Part shown: in pieces, positions 8,080-15,774 of the stretch
Layout of the letters: every line of letters starts with the position of its first letter
How positions within the stretch are numbered: position 1 is the stretch's first letter
DNA from: Sphingomonas quercus
GTDB taxonomy: Bacteria; Pseudomonadota; Alphaproteobacteria; Sphingomonadales; Sphingomonadaceae
Assembly (NCBI RefSeq): GCF_018863195.1
Contig: NZ_JAHKRT010000006.1
Location: forward strand, 124,001 to 188,000
Length of the DNA stretch: 64,000 nucleotides
Direction: 5' to 3'
The notes under the pieces: generated by a model
Told to the model about the DNA's origin: nothing
The model's input: the letters and a program-made list of their open reading frames with translations, nothing else
Databases searched by the model: none
Position numbers and translations under genes: made by a program

Positions 8080-8940
8080 TCAGAACTGGAAGCTGGCATC
8101 CTGCGGCAGCACCGCGGGATCCCCCTTGATGACGAGCGTGATGCGGCGGTTCTCCGGCCGCTCCGGCTGATCGGGATAGATGGGCTGGGTGCCGGCCTTG
8201 GCCACCACCTCGGAGAAATGATCGGGCGTCAGACCGGCGGCGACCATTGCCGAGCGCGCCGACAGTGCGCGCTCGCCCGACAGGCGCCAATTGGCGTCGC
8301 TCTGGCCGCCGGTGGCGTCGGTATGGCCTTCGATGGCGATCTGGGCACCGGTCTTGACCAGCTTCTGGGCGATGCGGGTAAGAAGCTCGCGCGCATAATC
8401 GTTGAGCTGCGCGGTCGGCCCGCGGAACATGGTGCGGTTGGCGGTGTCCATCAGGCTGACATGCACGCCGTCACGATCGGGCTCGATCTTGACGGATTGC
8501 TGGCCGTTGGAATCCGGCGACGTCTCCAGCGTGACGCGCATCTCGTTGGCGAGCTGGCGCAGCGCCGCCTCGGGGATGTCGGCGGTGCCGCCGCGCGCAT
8601 TGCCCTTGCGGGCCGCCTCGGTGGTCGGCTCGCCGCGCGGCGTGGCGCTGTCCGCCTGGGCGCGGCGGCGATGGCCGCCCATGCCGGGCTCGTTGCCGGG
8701 CTCGTTGGTCATGGTCGCGGGCGTGCCCAGCGCGGGCGATGGCGAGAAATAGTCGGCGAGCCCCTTCAACTGGGCCTTGTCCGGGTTGGACAGCAGCCAC
8801 AGCAGCATGAAGAACGCCATCATCGCCGTCACGAAGTCGGCATAGGCCACCTTCCACGCGCCGCCGTGATGGCCGTGCTTCTTGTGCTTGCGGACCTTGC
8901 GGATGACCACAGAGGGCGGGGCATTGTCGAACTGCGCCAT
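8080..8940 (-). CDS. motB: Flagellar stator protein MotB
   Basis: A 286-residue protein. After a basic cytoplasmic N-terminus (VRKHKKHGHHGGAWK) comes the single membrane helix VAYADFVTAMMAFFMLLWLL, with the essential proton-carrying Asp at residue 35. The linker is Gly/Ala/Arg-rich. The OmpA-like peptidoglycan-binding domain (about 150-275) has IAIEGHTDATGGQSDANWRLSGERALSAR and RRITLVIKGD. It pairs with motA, six genes upstream in the same direction. RBS GAGGAA precedes the ATG. Confidence 0.96.
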   Translation of the reverse strand: MAQFDNAPPSVVIRKVRKHKKHGHHGGAWKVAYADFVTAMMAFFMLLWLLSNPDKAQLKGLADYFSPSPALGTPATMTNEPGNEPGMGGHRRRAQADSATPRGEPTTEAARKGNARGGTADIPEAALRQLANEMRVTLETSPDSNGQQSVKIEPDRDGVHVSLMDTANRTMFRGPTAQLNDYARELLTRIAQKLVKTGAQIAIEGHTDATGGQSDANWRLSGERALSARSAMVAAGLTPDHFSEVVAKAGTQPIYPDQPERPENRRITLVIKGDPAVLPQDASFQF

Positions 8941-9002
8941 GACCTAATTCCTCATGGCAGCCGGCGGCCGCCTTCCATGAACTGCCTTCACGCGGCCCAC
9001 CC

Positions 9003-9030
9003 CGCGCATCCATGCCGGTGCGGATGCGCG
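9003..9030 (-). terminator. Hairpin at the cheY / motB boundary
   Basis: A 9 bp stem, CGCGCATCC (9003-9011) with GGATGCGCG (9022-9030), lies in the motB-cheY gap, just beyond the cheY stop on the plus strand. Read on the minus strand it lies in the motB leader, so it may be a processing or attenuation hairpin rather than a terminator. Confidence 0.35.
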
Positions 9031-9037
9031 CATGGCC

Positions 9038-9427
9038 TCAGGTGAGCTCGCCGAACACGCGCTCGATTTTTTCCTTCAGCGCGGCGGGCGCGAAGGGCTT
9101 CACGACGTAATTGTTGACGCCGAGCGCGGCCGCCTTCTGGACGATCTCCTTGTCCGACGAGCCGGTGAGCATGATGAACACCGTCTTGCCGATCACCGGA
9201 TCGCCGCGCACCGCCTCCAGGAACTGCAGCCCGTCCATGTCGGGCATGTTGAAGTCCGAGATGACGAGATGGACGCGATCCTGGCGGATCGCCGACAGCG
9301 CCTCTACGGCGCCGGGCTTGTCCCGCACATCCTTGAAACCGAAATCCTGCAAGGCGCGACGGATCATCGCGCGCATGCTCGTCTGGTCGTCCACGACCAT
9401 AACCTTGATTGCTGCTGCTGCCGGCAT
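9038..9427 (-). CDS. cheY: CheY-type single-domain response regulator
   Basis: A 129-residue receiver. Acidic pocket DD at 13-14, phosphoacceptor Asp58 in LVISDFNMPDMDG, Thr88 in FIMLTGSSD and Lys110 in YVVKPF are all present, so it should be phosphorylatable. It is the last gene of the chemotaxis group, before motB. The ATG at 9427 opens the conserved first strand. CheY-P binds FliM in flagellar motors. The kinase that feeds it is unclear because the adjacent cheA lacks a kinase domain. Confidence 0.93.
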   Translation of the reverse strand: MPAAAAIKVMVVDDQTSMRAMIRRALQDFGFKDVRDKPGAVEALSAIRQDRVHLVISDFNMPDMDGLQFLEAVRGDPVIGKTVFIMLTGSSDKEIVQKAAALGVNNYVVKPFAPAALKEKIERVFGELT

Positions 9428-9623
9428 GACAGGTTCCCGCTTTCCTAACGCTTGCGCCACGCCGGGAATGCTGGCCCCGGCATAACAATTTGATTCGATG
9501 TCAGTCCCCCCATGCGCCACCTTGCAACCGCAAGGCCGGCATGCGCCCCACCCCCAAGCACAATATAGACGGCGGCGCGGCCGAACGGCGCGCCGCGGCA
9601 ATTGCGATGTGTTGCCCGGACGC

Positions 9624-10091
9624 TCATGCCGCCATCCCCGTATCCGGGTGGCGCGCGCGCGCGTCGGCGACCATCGCCTCGATATCCAGGATCAGCGCGA
9701 TCGCGTCGCCGTCGAGCACGGTGACGCCGGCCAGGCCGCGCACCGGGTGGAGATTCTCCTCCAGCGGTCGCAGCAGCACATCGCAGCGATTCTCGATCGT
9801 GTCGGCCATCAGCCCGAACAGGCCGGCGTGGTTCGTCTCCACGATGATGATGACGGATTCCTCGGCGGGCCGCATCGCGCCGGTGTCGATGCCGAGCAGG
9901 TCGGCGATGCGGCACACCGGCAGGTAACGGCCGCGCAGCTCGATCATGCCGGCGGCATCGGACAGCGGCCGGATCTGGTCCCGCTCGGGGCGCACGGTCT
10001 CGACCACGCTCGCCAGCGGCAGCACATAGCGCTGCGCCCCCAGGCGGACGATCATGCCGTCGACGGGCTCGTTCACGCGCAAGTCGGGCAC
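9624..10091 (-). CDS. Detached CheA P5 (CheW-like) domain
   Basis: A 155-residue CheW-fold protein. DGMIVRLGAQRYVLPLASVVETVRP at the start and LEENLHPVRGLAGVTVLDGDAIALILD near the end match the P5 domain of CheA more closely than free CheW. It starts with GTG at 10091, overlapping the end of the HPt gene by 19 bp in another frame, with a GAGGAG ribosome site 8 bases upstream. This indicates translational coupling. It lies where an intact alphaproteobacterial CheA would carry P3-P4-P5, so it looks like the tail of an internally deleted cheA. It may act as a CheW-like adaptor. Confidence 0.75.
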   Translation of the reverse strand: MPDLRVNEPVDGMIVRLGAQRYVLPLASVVETVRPERDQIRPLSDAAGMIELRGRYLPVCRIADLLGIDTGAMRPAEESVIIIVETNHAGLFGLMADTIENRCDVLLRPLEENLHPVRGLAGVTVLDGDAIALILDIEAMVADARARHPDTGMAA

Positions 10092-10879
10092 AGGGCGAGC
10101 TCCTCAGGCGCGTCGACGAGACGCGCAATGTCGATGCGGGAATCGGGGGCGACGAAATCGAAACAGTCGCGGATCGCGGCGCCGTCGGTCGCTGCGGGCA
10201 GGACGATCGTCCACACGCAATAGCCATTTTCAGGGTCGAGATCGCGCAAGCCGGGCATCGCCGCAAAATCGGCCGCGATCACCCGTCCCCCCATATCCTC
10301 CAGCTCGCGGATGACGAGCAGCGGCTCGCCGCCATTGGCGAGAGCCGCGCGCGAGGGCGCGAACACCACCTGCCACGCTCCGGTCGCGTCGAGATCGAGG
10401 TCAAGCTCGGCGCCGACGGGCACGAAGCCGAACTCGTCGGCTTCGCCTGCCGACGCCGATGGCGACGCGGATGCCGGCACCGGCGCGGCACCGAGCACGG
10501 CGTTCAGCCCTGCCAGCACCGCCGCATCGGCGGGAAGAGCGCTTTGCCCGCGCGCCGCGGCGACATGATCGGCGAGCATTTCGAAAGCCTGACGCAGGAT
10601 CCCCGTCACCGCCGCGTCCGGTTCGACGCGCCCGGAACGGATTTCGTCCAGCACCGCCTCGAAACGGTGGGCAAAGCCGCTCAGCGGCGCATGGCCGAAC
10701 GCGCCGGCTCCGCCCTTGATCGAGTGGACGGCGCGGAACACCCCGCCGACGACCTCGGGGTTGGCGTCCCCGCCGGCCATCGCCGACAGGCCCCGTTCCG
10801 CGACGGACAGGCCTTCGGCGCATTCCTCGAAGAAGATCGCCTGGATCTCGTCCAGCGCGGCCGTGTCGGTCACGGGCAT
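10073..10879 (-). CDS. cheA: Kinase-less CheA: HPt (P1) plus P2-like domain
   Basis: A 268-residue protein. Residues 1-110 are an HPt domain with the phosphoacceptor His52 in FRAVHSIKGGAGAFG. Residues about 160-255 match the P2-like domain of alphaproteobacterial CheA (WQVVFAPSRAALANGGEPLLVIRELEDMGG, then LDPENGYCVWTIVLP). The protein stops there: dimerisation (P3) and HATPase (P4, with N, G1, F and G2 boxes) are absent and not encoded in any frame between here and the P5 gene. It can receive and pass phosphate but cannot use ATP. It overlaps cheY upstream by 10 bp. Confidence 0.85.
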   Translation of the reverse strand: MPVTDTAALDEIQAIFFEECAEGLSVAERGLSAMAGGDANPEVVGGVFRAVHSIKGGAGAFGHAPLSGFAHRFEAVLDEIRSGRVEPDAAVTGILRQAFEMLADHVAAARGQSALPADAAVLAGLNAVLGAAPVPASASPSASAGEADEFGFVPVGAELDLDLDATGAWQVVFAPSRAALANGGEPLLVIRELEDMGGRVIAADFAAMPGLRDLDPENGYCVWTIVLPAATDGAAIRDCFDFVAPDSRIDIARLVDAPEELALCPTCA

Positions 10880-11235
10880 ACGCGGCGGATCGCCGCGCCG
10901 AGCTTTTCGGGGTCGAACGGCTTGGTGATCCAGCCGGTGGCACCGGCGGCGCGCGCGCGGCCCTTCTTCTCGTCGGAGAATTCGGTCGAGAGGACGAGAA
11001 TCGGCGTGCCGCGGAATTCCTCGATGCCGCGCACCGCCTCGATCAGCTGGAAACCGTCCATGTTCGGCATGTTGATATCGGTGATGAGCAGGTCCGGCTT
11101 CAGCGCCTGCATGCGGGCAAGGCCGTCGAGGCCGTCTTCGGCGCTCTCCACCGCGAACCCCTGCGCCGACAGCGCCGAGTTGAGCAGCGCGCGCATGCTG
11201 GGAGAATCATCGACCGTCAGGATCATCTTGCTCAT
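10870..11235 (-). CDS. cheY: CheY-type single-domain response regulator
   Basis: A 121-residue receiver with DD at 9-10, phosphoacceptor Asp53 in LLITDINMPNMDG, the Ser/Thr position in ILVLSTEF and Lys105 in WITKPF. All catalytic residues are present. It lies between the STAS gene and the kinase-less cheA, overlapping both by a few bases, so the three are translationally coupled. In complete alphaproteobacterial che operons the same order STAS-cheY-cheA is common. Confidence 0.93.
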   Translation of the reverse strand: MSKMILTVDDSPSMRALLNSALSAQGFAVESAEDGLDGLARMQALKPDLLITDINMPNMDGFQLIEAVRGIEEFRGTPILVLSTEFSDEKKGRARAAGATGWITKPFDPEKLGAAIRRVCP

Positions 11236-11546
11236 GCTGCCTGCTCCAATCCCAGGGCGCCGCCGAGCCGGCAGCCGGCCACGCGATTCAGAAAGGCCGG
11301 GCTTGCCTTCACGAAGCGGAGCGTGCGCCCGGCGGATGCCGCCTCGGCGCGCGCCGCGACGAGCAGCTGCAACACGGCCTGGCCGACGCTGGCGACCTCG
11401 GCCGCGTCGACGAGCACATCGCCCGGCGGCCCGTCGATCTCGGCGACGAGGCGGCGGCGCAGGTCTGCCGCGGTGACGGTGGAGGCGTTGGCGGCGAGGC
11501 GCACGGCCCCGCCCTCGCCCGGGCCGGCCTCAGGCAGGCTTGGCAT
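11232..11546 (-). CDS. STAS-domain protein of the chemotaxis operon
   Basis: A 104-residue STAS fold: VRLAANASTVTAADLRRRLV, then DVLVDAAEVASVGQAVLQLLVAARAEAASAGRTLRFVKASPAFLNRV. These small proteins precede cheY-cheA in many alphaproteobacterial chemotaxis operons; their role there is poorly defined. It starts inside the end of motA (overlap of about 17 bp) and overlaps cheY. The usual phosphorylatable serine is not clearly conserved, so a phospho-switch is uncertain. Confidence 0.75.
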   Translation of the reverse strand: MPSLPEAGPGEGGAVRLAANASTVTAADLRRRLVAEIDGPPGDVLVDAAEVASVGQAVLQLLVAARAEAASAGRTLRFVKASPAFLNRVAGCRLGGALGLEQAA

Positions 11547-12414
11547 TGAGACGCTCCTTGGCCTCGTCGAGCGAGGTTTCGAGTTCGCTGAACGTCGGCG
11601 CATAGGCCGACGGCGTCATGCGGCGCGCCAGCTCCACGGCGACCTGCGTGGGCAGGCCCTGCGCGTAGGCGACGACCGCCGTCTTGACGAGCTGGAAGGG
11701 CTTGGAGTCGGCATCGACGATCTGCTGCAGCTTCGAGGCGATCGGCCCGACGAAGCAATAAGCGAGAAGCACGCCGAGGAAGGTGCCGACGAGGGCGCCG
11801 CCGATCATCGCGCCGAGGATTTCGGTCGGCTGATCGATCGAGGCCATCGTCTTGATGACGCCGAGCACGGCGGCGACGATGCCGAGCGCCGGCAGGCCGT
11901 CGGCCATCGTCTGGAGCGCCAGCTGCGGGGCGAGCTCCTCCTCGTGGTGGCGCTCGATATCGCCTTCCATCGCCTCGGCGAGCTGATGCGGATCCTCGAA
12001 GTTCACCGTCATCATGCGCAGATAGTCGCAGATGAAGTGAACCAGGTGATGATCCTTGAGCAGCCGCGGATAGGCGCTGAAGAAGGTGCTGGTCTCGGGC
12101 GATTCGATGTGCGGCTCGATCGCGGTCGCGCCGCCCTTGCGGAACGTTGCCAGCAGCGAGAAGAGCAGCGAGAGGAGATCGCGATAATCGCTCTCCTTCC
12201 AGTGCGGCCCCTTGAACACGCGCATGAAGCCGCCGCCGGCCTTCTTCACCGTGCCCATATTGTTGCTGAAGATGAATGCGCCGACCGCCGCGCCACCGAT
12301 CGCCATCATCTCATGCGGAAGCGCATGGAAGATGACGGTGAGGTTGCCCCCCGACAGGATGAAGCTGCCGAAGACGCAGACGAGGATGACGACGACGCCG
12401 ATTCCGTTGAGCAT
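11530..12414 (-). CDS. motA: Flagellar stator protein MotA
   Basis: A 294-residue protein. It begins MLNGIGVVVILVCVFGSFILSGG, the usual first membrane helix, followed by GGAAVGAFIFSNN. The cytoplasmic loop (about 70-175) includes RHHEEELAPQLALQTMADGLPALGIVAAVLGVIKTM, the MotA/TolQ/ExbB signature, then GGALVGTFLGVLLAYCFVGPIASKLQ. ATG 12414 is chosen because an upstream ATG at 12441 leaves only a few bases of leader after the CTATAA box. It leads the motA-STAS-cheY-cheA'-P5-cheY-motB group. Confidence 0.95.
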   Translation of the reverse strand: MLNGIGVVVILVCVFGSFILSGGNLTVIFHALPHEMMAIGGAAVGAFIFSNNMGTVKKAGGGFMRVFKGPHWKESDYRDLLSLLFSLLATFRKGGATAIEPHIESPETSTFFSAYPRLLKDHHLVHFICDYLRMMTVNFEDPHQLAEAMEGDIERHHEEELAPQLALQTMADGLPALGIVAAVLGVIKTMASIDQPTEILGAMIGGALVGTFLGVLLAYCFVGPIASKLQQIVDADSKPFQLVKTAVVAYAQGLPTQVAVELARRMTPSAYAPTFSELETSLDEAKERLNAKPA

Positions 12415-12458
12415 GACAGACCCGATAATCTGGAAGGCCAACAGGCCGGTTACTCTGA

Positions 12459-12464
12459 TTATAG
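12459..12464 (-). promoter_or_regulatory. CTATAA box upstream of motA
   Basis: On the minus strand TTCCTATAATC, a TATAAT -10 with the recurrent upstream pyrimidines, about 45 bp before the motA ATG. No clear -35 and no dyad are visible. Confidence 0.6.
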
Positions 12465-12516
12465 GAAGGATTCAGAGCAGCCGGCCCGCTGGAGACGCTT
12501 TTGCGCCGTGCAGCAT

Positions 12517-12543
12517 TAAGATATCGGAAAAATCGCGCGATAA
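12517..12543 (+). promoter_or_regulatory. FliA (sigma-28)-type promoter of flaF
   Basis: TAAG (12517-12520), 15 bases, then CGCGATAA (12536-12543). This closely follows the FliA pattern TAAA-N15-GCCGATAA. It lies about 56 bp upstream of the flaF start and is the only good sigma-28 match seen in the window. Confidence 0.55.
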
Positions 12544-12599
12544 TGCCGCTGGCCCTCCGCTTCATTCTAAAATGCTGGGAAATAGCCCAAGGAGCTGCA

Positions 12600-12965
12600 A
12601 TGTCCGTCGATGCCTATCGGCGCGCACGCGCAATCATCGAATCCCCGCGAGGCACGGAATACCGGCTGATCAGCAACGTCACCGGCGAGATGATCCAGGC
12701 CCGCGACGCCGGCCTCGCCGGGACGGCGCTGATGCCGGCGCTGCACCGCAACCGTGCCGTCTGGGGGACGTTCTCGTCGATGTGCGCGGCGCCCGGCAAC
12801 CAGCTTTCCGACGAGCTGCGCGCGGGAATCATCTCGCTCGCGCTGTGGGTCGATCGTCACACCACATTGGTGGTGCGCGGCCAGGACACGATCGACGAGC
12901 TGATCAGCGTCAACCGTACGCTGATGGACGGGCTGCAGCAGGAGAATTTCTCTCCGGAGGCGTGA
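12600..12965 (+). CDS. flaF: Flagellar biosynthesis regulator FlaF
   Basis: A 121-residue protein matching alphaproteobacterial FlaF throughout: DAYRRARAIIESPRGTEYRLISNVTGEMI, then LHRNRAVWGTFSSMCAAPGNQL and LRAGIISLALWVDRHT. FlaF is needed for flagellin production and secretion, acting with FlbT, which represses flagellin mRNA. The ATG at 12600 has AAGGAG seven bases upstream. Here flaF is far from both flbT (17133) and the flagellins (40884 and 42251), unlike the usual adjacent arrangement. Confidence 0.92.
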   Translation: MSVDAYRRARAIIESPRGTEYRLISNVTGEMIQARDAGLAGTALMPALHRNRAVWGTFSSMCAAPGNQLSDELRAGIISLALWVDRHTTLVVRGQDTIDELISVNRTLMDGLQQENFSPEA

Positions 12966-13120
12966 GGGGGGCGGGCGTGCGCCCGCCCTGCCCTGTTCCG
13001 GTTCACCGCCAGTCGCCGCCGAGCCTTTCGTAGCGGCATGTCGAATGTCGCGCCGCTGCCGACACGGGCCTTCGACTTTCCTCATCCCCTGCCCAGTACG
13101 CCCGGGCGGATCGCTGCATC

Positions 13121-13155
13121 AAAAAAGCCCGCCCCCCAATCGCTGGGGAGCGGGC
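13121..13155 (-). terminator. Rho-independent terminator of the sigma-factor gene
   Basis: Stem GCCCGC (13127-13132) with GCGGGC (13150-13155) plus CCCC/GGGG, followed on the minus strand by six U. It lies 30 bp beyond the sigma gene stop. Confidence 0.8.
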
Positions 13156-13184
13156 CTTTGATTGACGAGTGGAGGAAGCGAGCC

Positions 13185-14249
13185 TCAGTGGCTCATCGTC
13201 GACGGAGCCTCGAGCAGGCGCAGCTCGTTGGCCGGCACTTCGACCATCGTCGCCCAGGAGGCGATGTCGGCGGTCCAGGACGGCATCTCGGCGAGCGCGT
13301 GGCCCTCGACGAGGCGCTTGGTGACGGAGGGGACGGTGTGGAGCTGCTTCGGCGTCTCGACGACGCGCGGCTTGCGGGCACGCGGGGCGGCCATGCGGCG
13401 CTCACCGGCCATCAGCGCGAACCGGGGATCGCTCTCGGCAAGCTCGGCGATCGCCTTGGCGGCACGCTTGGTGATCTGGCGGACACGCTCCTTGGTGATG
13501 CCGGCGTCGTCGATCACCACTTCGGCAGTGGCGATGTCGAACAGGCGGCTCTCGACGATCTCGCGGTTGCGCTTGAGACGCTGGTCGAGCTTCTCCAGCT
13601 CCTCCGGATCGATGCCGTGGGTGGCGAAGCGCAGACGGGCGGCCATGGCGCCGTCCTCGCACGGCTGGACCGGCTTGCGGACGCGGGGGCGCTGCTTCTT
13701 CAGGCGGTTGATCGCGGTGGTGCGCAGGTGGCCGATATAGCTGTCGACCAGCGACTGCATCGCCGAATTGGCGAGGTAGCCCGAGGCGCCGGCCTCGGTC
13801 AGCGCCAGCGCGTCCTCGTCCTCGATCAGTGCGTCGAGGCTGGTCTCCTCGCCGTCCGGACCGTGGGTGACAGCGTTAAGGGACACGGTGGTCGCCTCGA
13901 CCTTCTTGGCGGACGGCCGCTGGTCGGTCATCACGCGGAAGCGCAGGCTCTGCAGCTCGCCGCGGATCTGCCAGTTAACAAACGTGGTAAACTGCGCTTT
14001 CTCGGGCTCGTAAGCCTGGATCGCCCGATGAACGGCGATCGCGCAGACCTGCTCGGCATCGTCCCAATAATCAATGAGACCATATTGGCGGGTGAAATGA
14101 CGAATGCGCGGCGCGATCAGCTTAAGAATTTGCGCAAAGGCACGATCGACTTCGGCGCGCTGACGAACGGTTTGCTTCGAGCCATCCTTAGGCGTGTTCT
14201 CGATTACTTTTGAGACCGCGGCTTCGAGCGCGAGCGTCGTCTTCGACAT
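13185..14249 (-). CDS. Atypical sigma-70-family factor (RpoH-like) of the flagellar locus
   Basis: A 354-residue protein. Residues about 45-105 match sigma region 2 (YGLIDYWDDAEQVCAIAVHRAIQAYEPEKA, then TFVNWQIRGELQSLRF). Next comes a RpoH-like linker VSLNAVTHGPDGEETSLDALIEDED, comparable to the SLNAP...DWLVDD stretch of RpoH. Region 4 ends ITKERVRQITKRAAKAIAEL. A long Arg/Ala/Pro-rich tail of about 80 residues follows. It lacks FliA-specific features. RBS GGAGG precedes ATG 14249. Its place between motA/flaF and the fliI operon suggests it drives flagellar genes; the promoter it reads is unknown. Confidence 0.75.
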   Translation of the reverse strand: MSKTTLALEAAVSKVIENTPKDGSKQTVRQRAEVDRAFAQILKLIAPRIRHFTRQYGLIDYWDDAEQVCAIAVHRAIQAYEPEKAQFTTFVNWQIRGELQSLRFRVMTDQRPSAKKVEATTVSLNAVTHGPDGEETSLDALIEDEDALALTEAGASGYLANSAMQSLVDSYIGHLRTTAINRLKKQRPRVRKPVQPCEDGAMAARLRFATHGIDPEELEKLDQRLKRNREIVESRLFDIATAEVVIDDAGITKERVRQITKRAAKAIAELAESDPRFALMAGERRMAAPRARKPRVVETPKQLHTVPSVTKRLVEGHALAEMPSWTADIASWATMVEVPANELRLLEAPSTMSH

Positions 14250-14326
14250 TTAGGTTCCTCCACTTCGGCTCGCGGCACTCATCGCGCCGTTCACCCTCCA
14301 CGAGGCGGAGTTATCCCCATCGCCAG

Positions 14327-14341
14327 TTAATTAAGGGTTAT
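14327..14341. promoter_or_regulatory. Candidate CtrA half-site pair upstream of the sigma gene
   Basis: TTAA-N7-TTAT lies 78-92 bp upstream of the sigma start, one mismatch from the CtrA pattern TTAA-N7-TTAA. CtrA tops the flagellar hierarchy in several alphaproteobacteria. Confidence 0.35.
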
Positions 14342-14377
14342 TTCTCTCATGCAGAAACTGATGGGCGCGGGAAAACA

Positions 14378-15358
14378 CTAGGCCGATCGGGCACTTACAG
14401 GATTTACCATCATCGCGAATCGCTCTGGTCGAACATTGCGGTCGATGTAACCGAGCAGCCAGGCACGGTGGGCGGCGCTGGCATCGCCATAGGCGGCGAT
14501 CTTCCGATTCGCGGCTTCATGCCCGATCTGGGCATCGAGAAGGTGGCGGGCGCGGCCGGAGGCGATGCCGTCCTTGAGGAAGCGAATCGCGTCGCCGAGC
14601 CCGAGATGATGGCCGAGATAGGCGGCGCGCGCGGTGGTCTCGGCATTGCCATCCACCGCTACGCCGGCGGCGCGCAGCCGGTCGAGATTGTCGCGGGCGT
14701 AATCGGCGATGCCGTTGATCGCGGCCTGAGGATCATAGCGCAGCTCAAGCAGCGCCGAGCGCGAGCGACCGCGGACATGGCCGTGTTCGTTCAGCCAGCC
14801 ATTCGCCTCGGCAAGCTGGTTGAGCCAGGTGCCGGGGCGCTCGGCCAGCGTCTCCCAGCTGCCGCTGAGGAACTGGCCGAGGCCGGCGGCGCTGGAGCGC
14901 GGATTGCGCGAGAAGATGCGCCAACGCCCATCGGCATCCTTGGCCGCCTCGGCATCGACGATCGAGGCGAGCACGGCGGAAGGGATGCCGGTGCGCTCGG
15001 CGGCGGCGGTGAGATGACGCGCGAGATCGACATTGGCGCCAAGTCCGTCGCGGCTGACTTCGCCGCCCGGCAGCCCCTCGGCAGGCGCGGGCGCCGCATC
15101 GGCCCGCTCGGCGGCCTTGGCCAGTTCGCGCGGGCGCGCCGCCTCGTCGGCCTGGCTGGTGAGCATCGCCAGCAGCGAATCCAGCGACATGCCCTGGACA
15201 TTGCGTCCGCCCTGGGCACCGGCAGCGGTCGCCGCGCCACGGTCCACGCCCAGCGCCGCCTGCCACAGGCTGTTCGACAGATCGGCGCGCGCGGTGGCGA
15301 GGATCAGGTCGGCCTTCTGCGCGGCGGCGAGCTGGGTGGCATCGTAGCGGGCAATCAC
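14378..15358 (-). CDS. Putative flagellar muramidase / lytic transglycosylase-like protein
   Basis: A 326-residue protein with a lysozyme-like domain at about 110-260: LTAAAERTGIPSAVLASIVDAEA, then FSRNPRSSAAGLGQFLSGSWETL, typical of Slt folds with a Glu in the DAEA segment. No signal peptide is seen. The N-terminal 100 residues are Ala-rich with an ARYDATQLAAAQKADLILATA helix. It is last in the flbT-fliI-fliJ operon, three bases after fliJ, so it may clear peptidoglycan for the rod in place of the FlgJ muramidase, which is not seen here. Lack of a signal peptide suggests export by the flagellar apparatus. Confidence 0.65.
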   Translation of the reverse strand: MIARYDATQLAAAQKADLILATARADLSNSLWQAALGVDRGAATAAGAQGGRNVQGMSLDSLLAMLTSQADEAARPRELAKAAERADAAPAPAEGLPGGEVSRDGLGANVDLARHLTAAAERTGIPSAVLASIVDAEAAKDADGRWRIFSRNPRSSAAGLGQFLSGSWETLAERPGTWLNQLAEANGWLNEHGHVRGRSRSALLELRYDPQAAINGIADYARDNLDRLRAAGVAVDGNAETTARAAYLGHHLGLGDAIRFLKDGIASGRARHLLDAQIGHEAANRKIAAYGDASAAHRAWLLGYIDRNVRPERFAMMVNPVSARSA

Positions 15359-15360
15359 GA

Positions 15361-15774
15361 TCAGGCGCTCCGCCGGAACAGGCTGGTCGCGGCGATGTCG
15401 TCGAGCATGGTCTGCTCGGCATTGGCGAGGATGCGCTCGGCCTCATGCCGATAATCGGCAGCGGCCGTCTCGATTGCCCGCAGCGCGCCATAAGCCTCGG
15501 CGGTCTGGTCGCGCAGCTGGGCGAGGCGGGCCTCGATCACCGGCTTCTCGGCGACGAGGCGCGCGCGCTCGGCGCGAAGCAGGTCCATATAGGCCTGGGC
15601 GGTGAGCGCGGGATCGTCGGCGGCCAGGCGCGCCTCGCGCACCAGCGCGGCGGCGATCGTCTCCAGCCTCTTGTCGATCTGGGCGAGGCGACCGCGCTCG
15701 GCGTCGATCAGCTTGCGCAGATCGTCGATCTCGCGCTGGCGGACGCGCGCGGCGGCGTCATAGGGCGTCTTCAT
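15361..15774 (-). CDS. fliJ: Flagellar export protein FliJ
   Basis: A 137-residue, almost fully alpha-helical coiled-coil protein (VRQREIDDLRKLIDAERGRLAQIDKRLETIAAALVRE, then MDLLRAERARLVAEKPVIEARLAQLRDQ). FliJ forms the central stalk of the FliI ring. It starts inside the fliI stop (ATGA overlap), the standard fliI-fliJ arrangement. Identification rests on length, coiled coil and context more than on specific residues. Confidence 0.82.
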   Translation of the reverse strand: MKTPYDAAARVRQREIDDLRKLIDAERGRLAQIDKRLETIAAALVREARLAADDPALTAQAYMDLLRAERARLVAEKPVIEARLAQLRDQTAEAYGALRAIETAAADYRHEAERILANAEQTMLDDIAATSLFRRSA

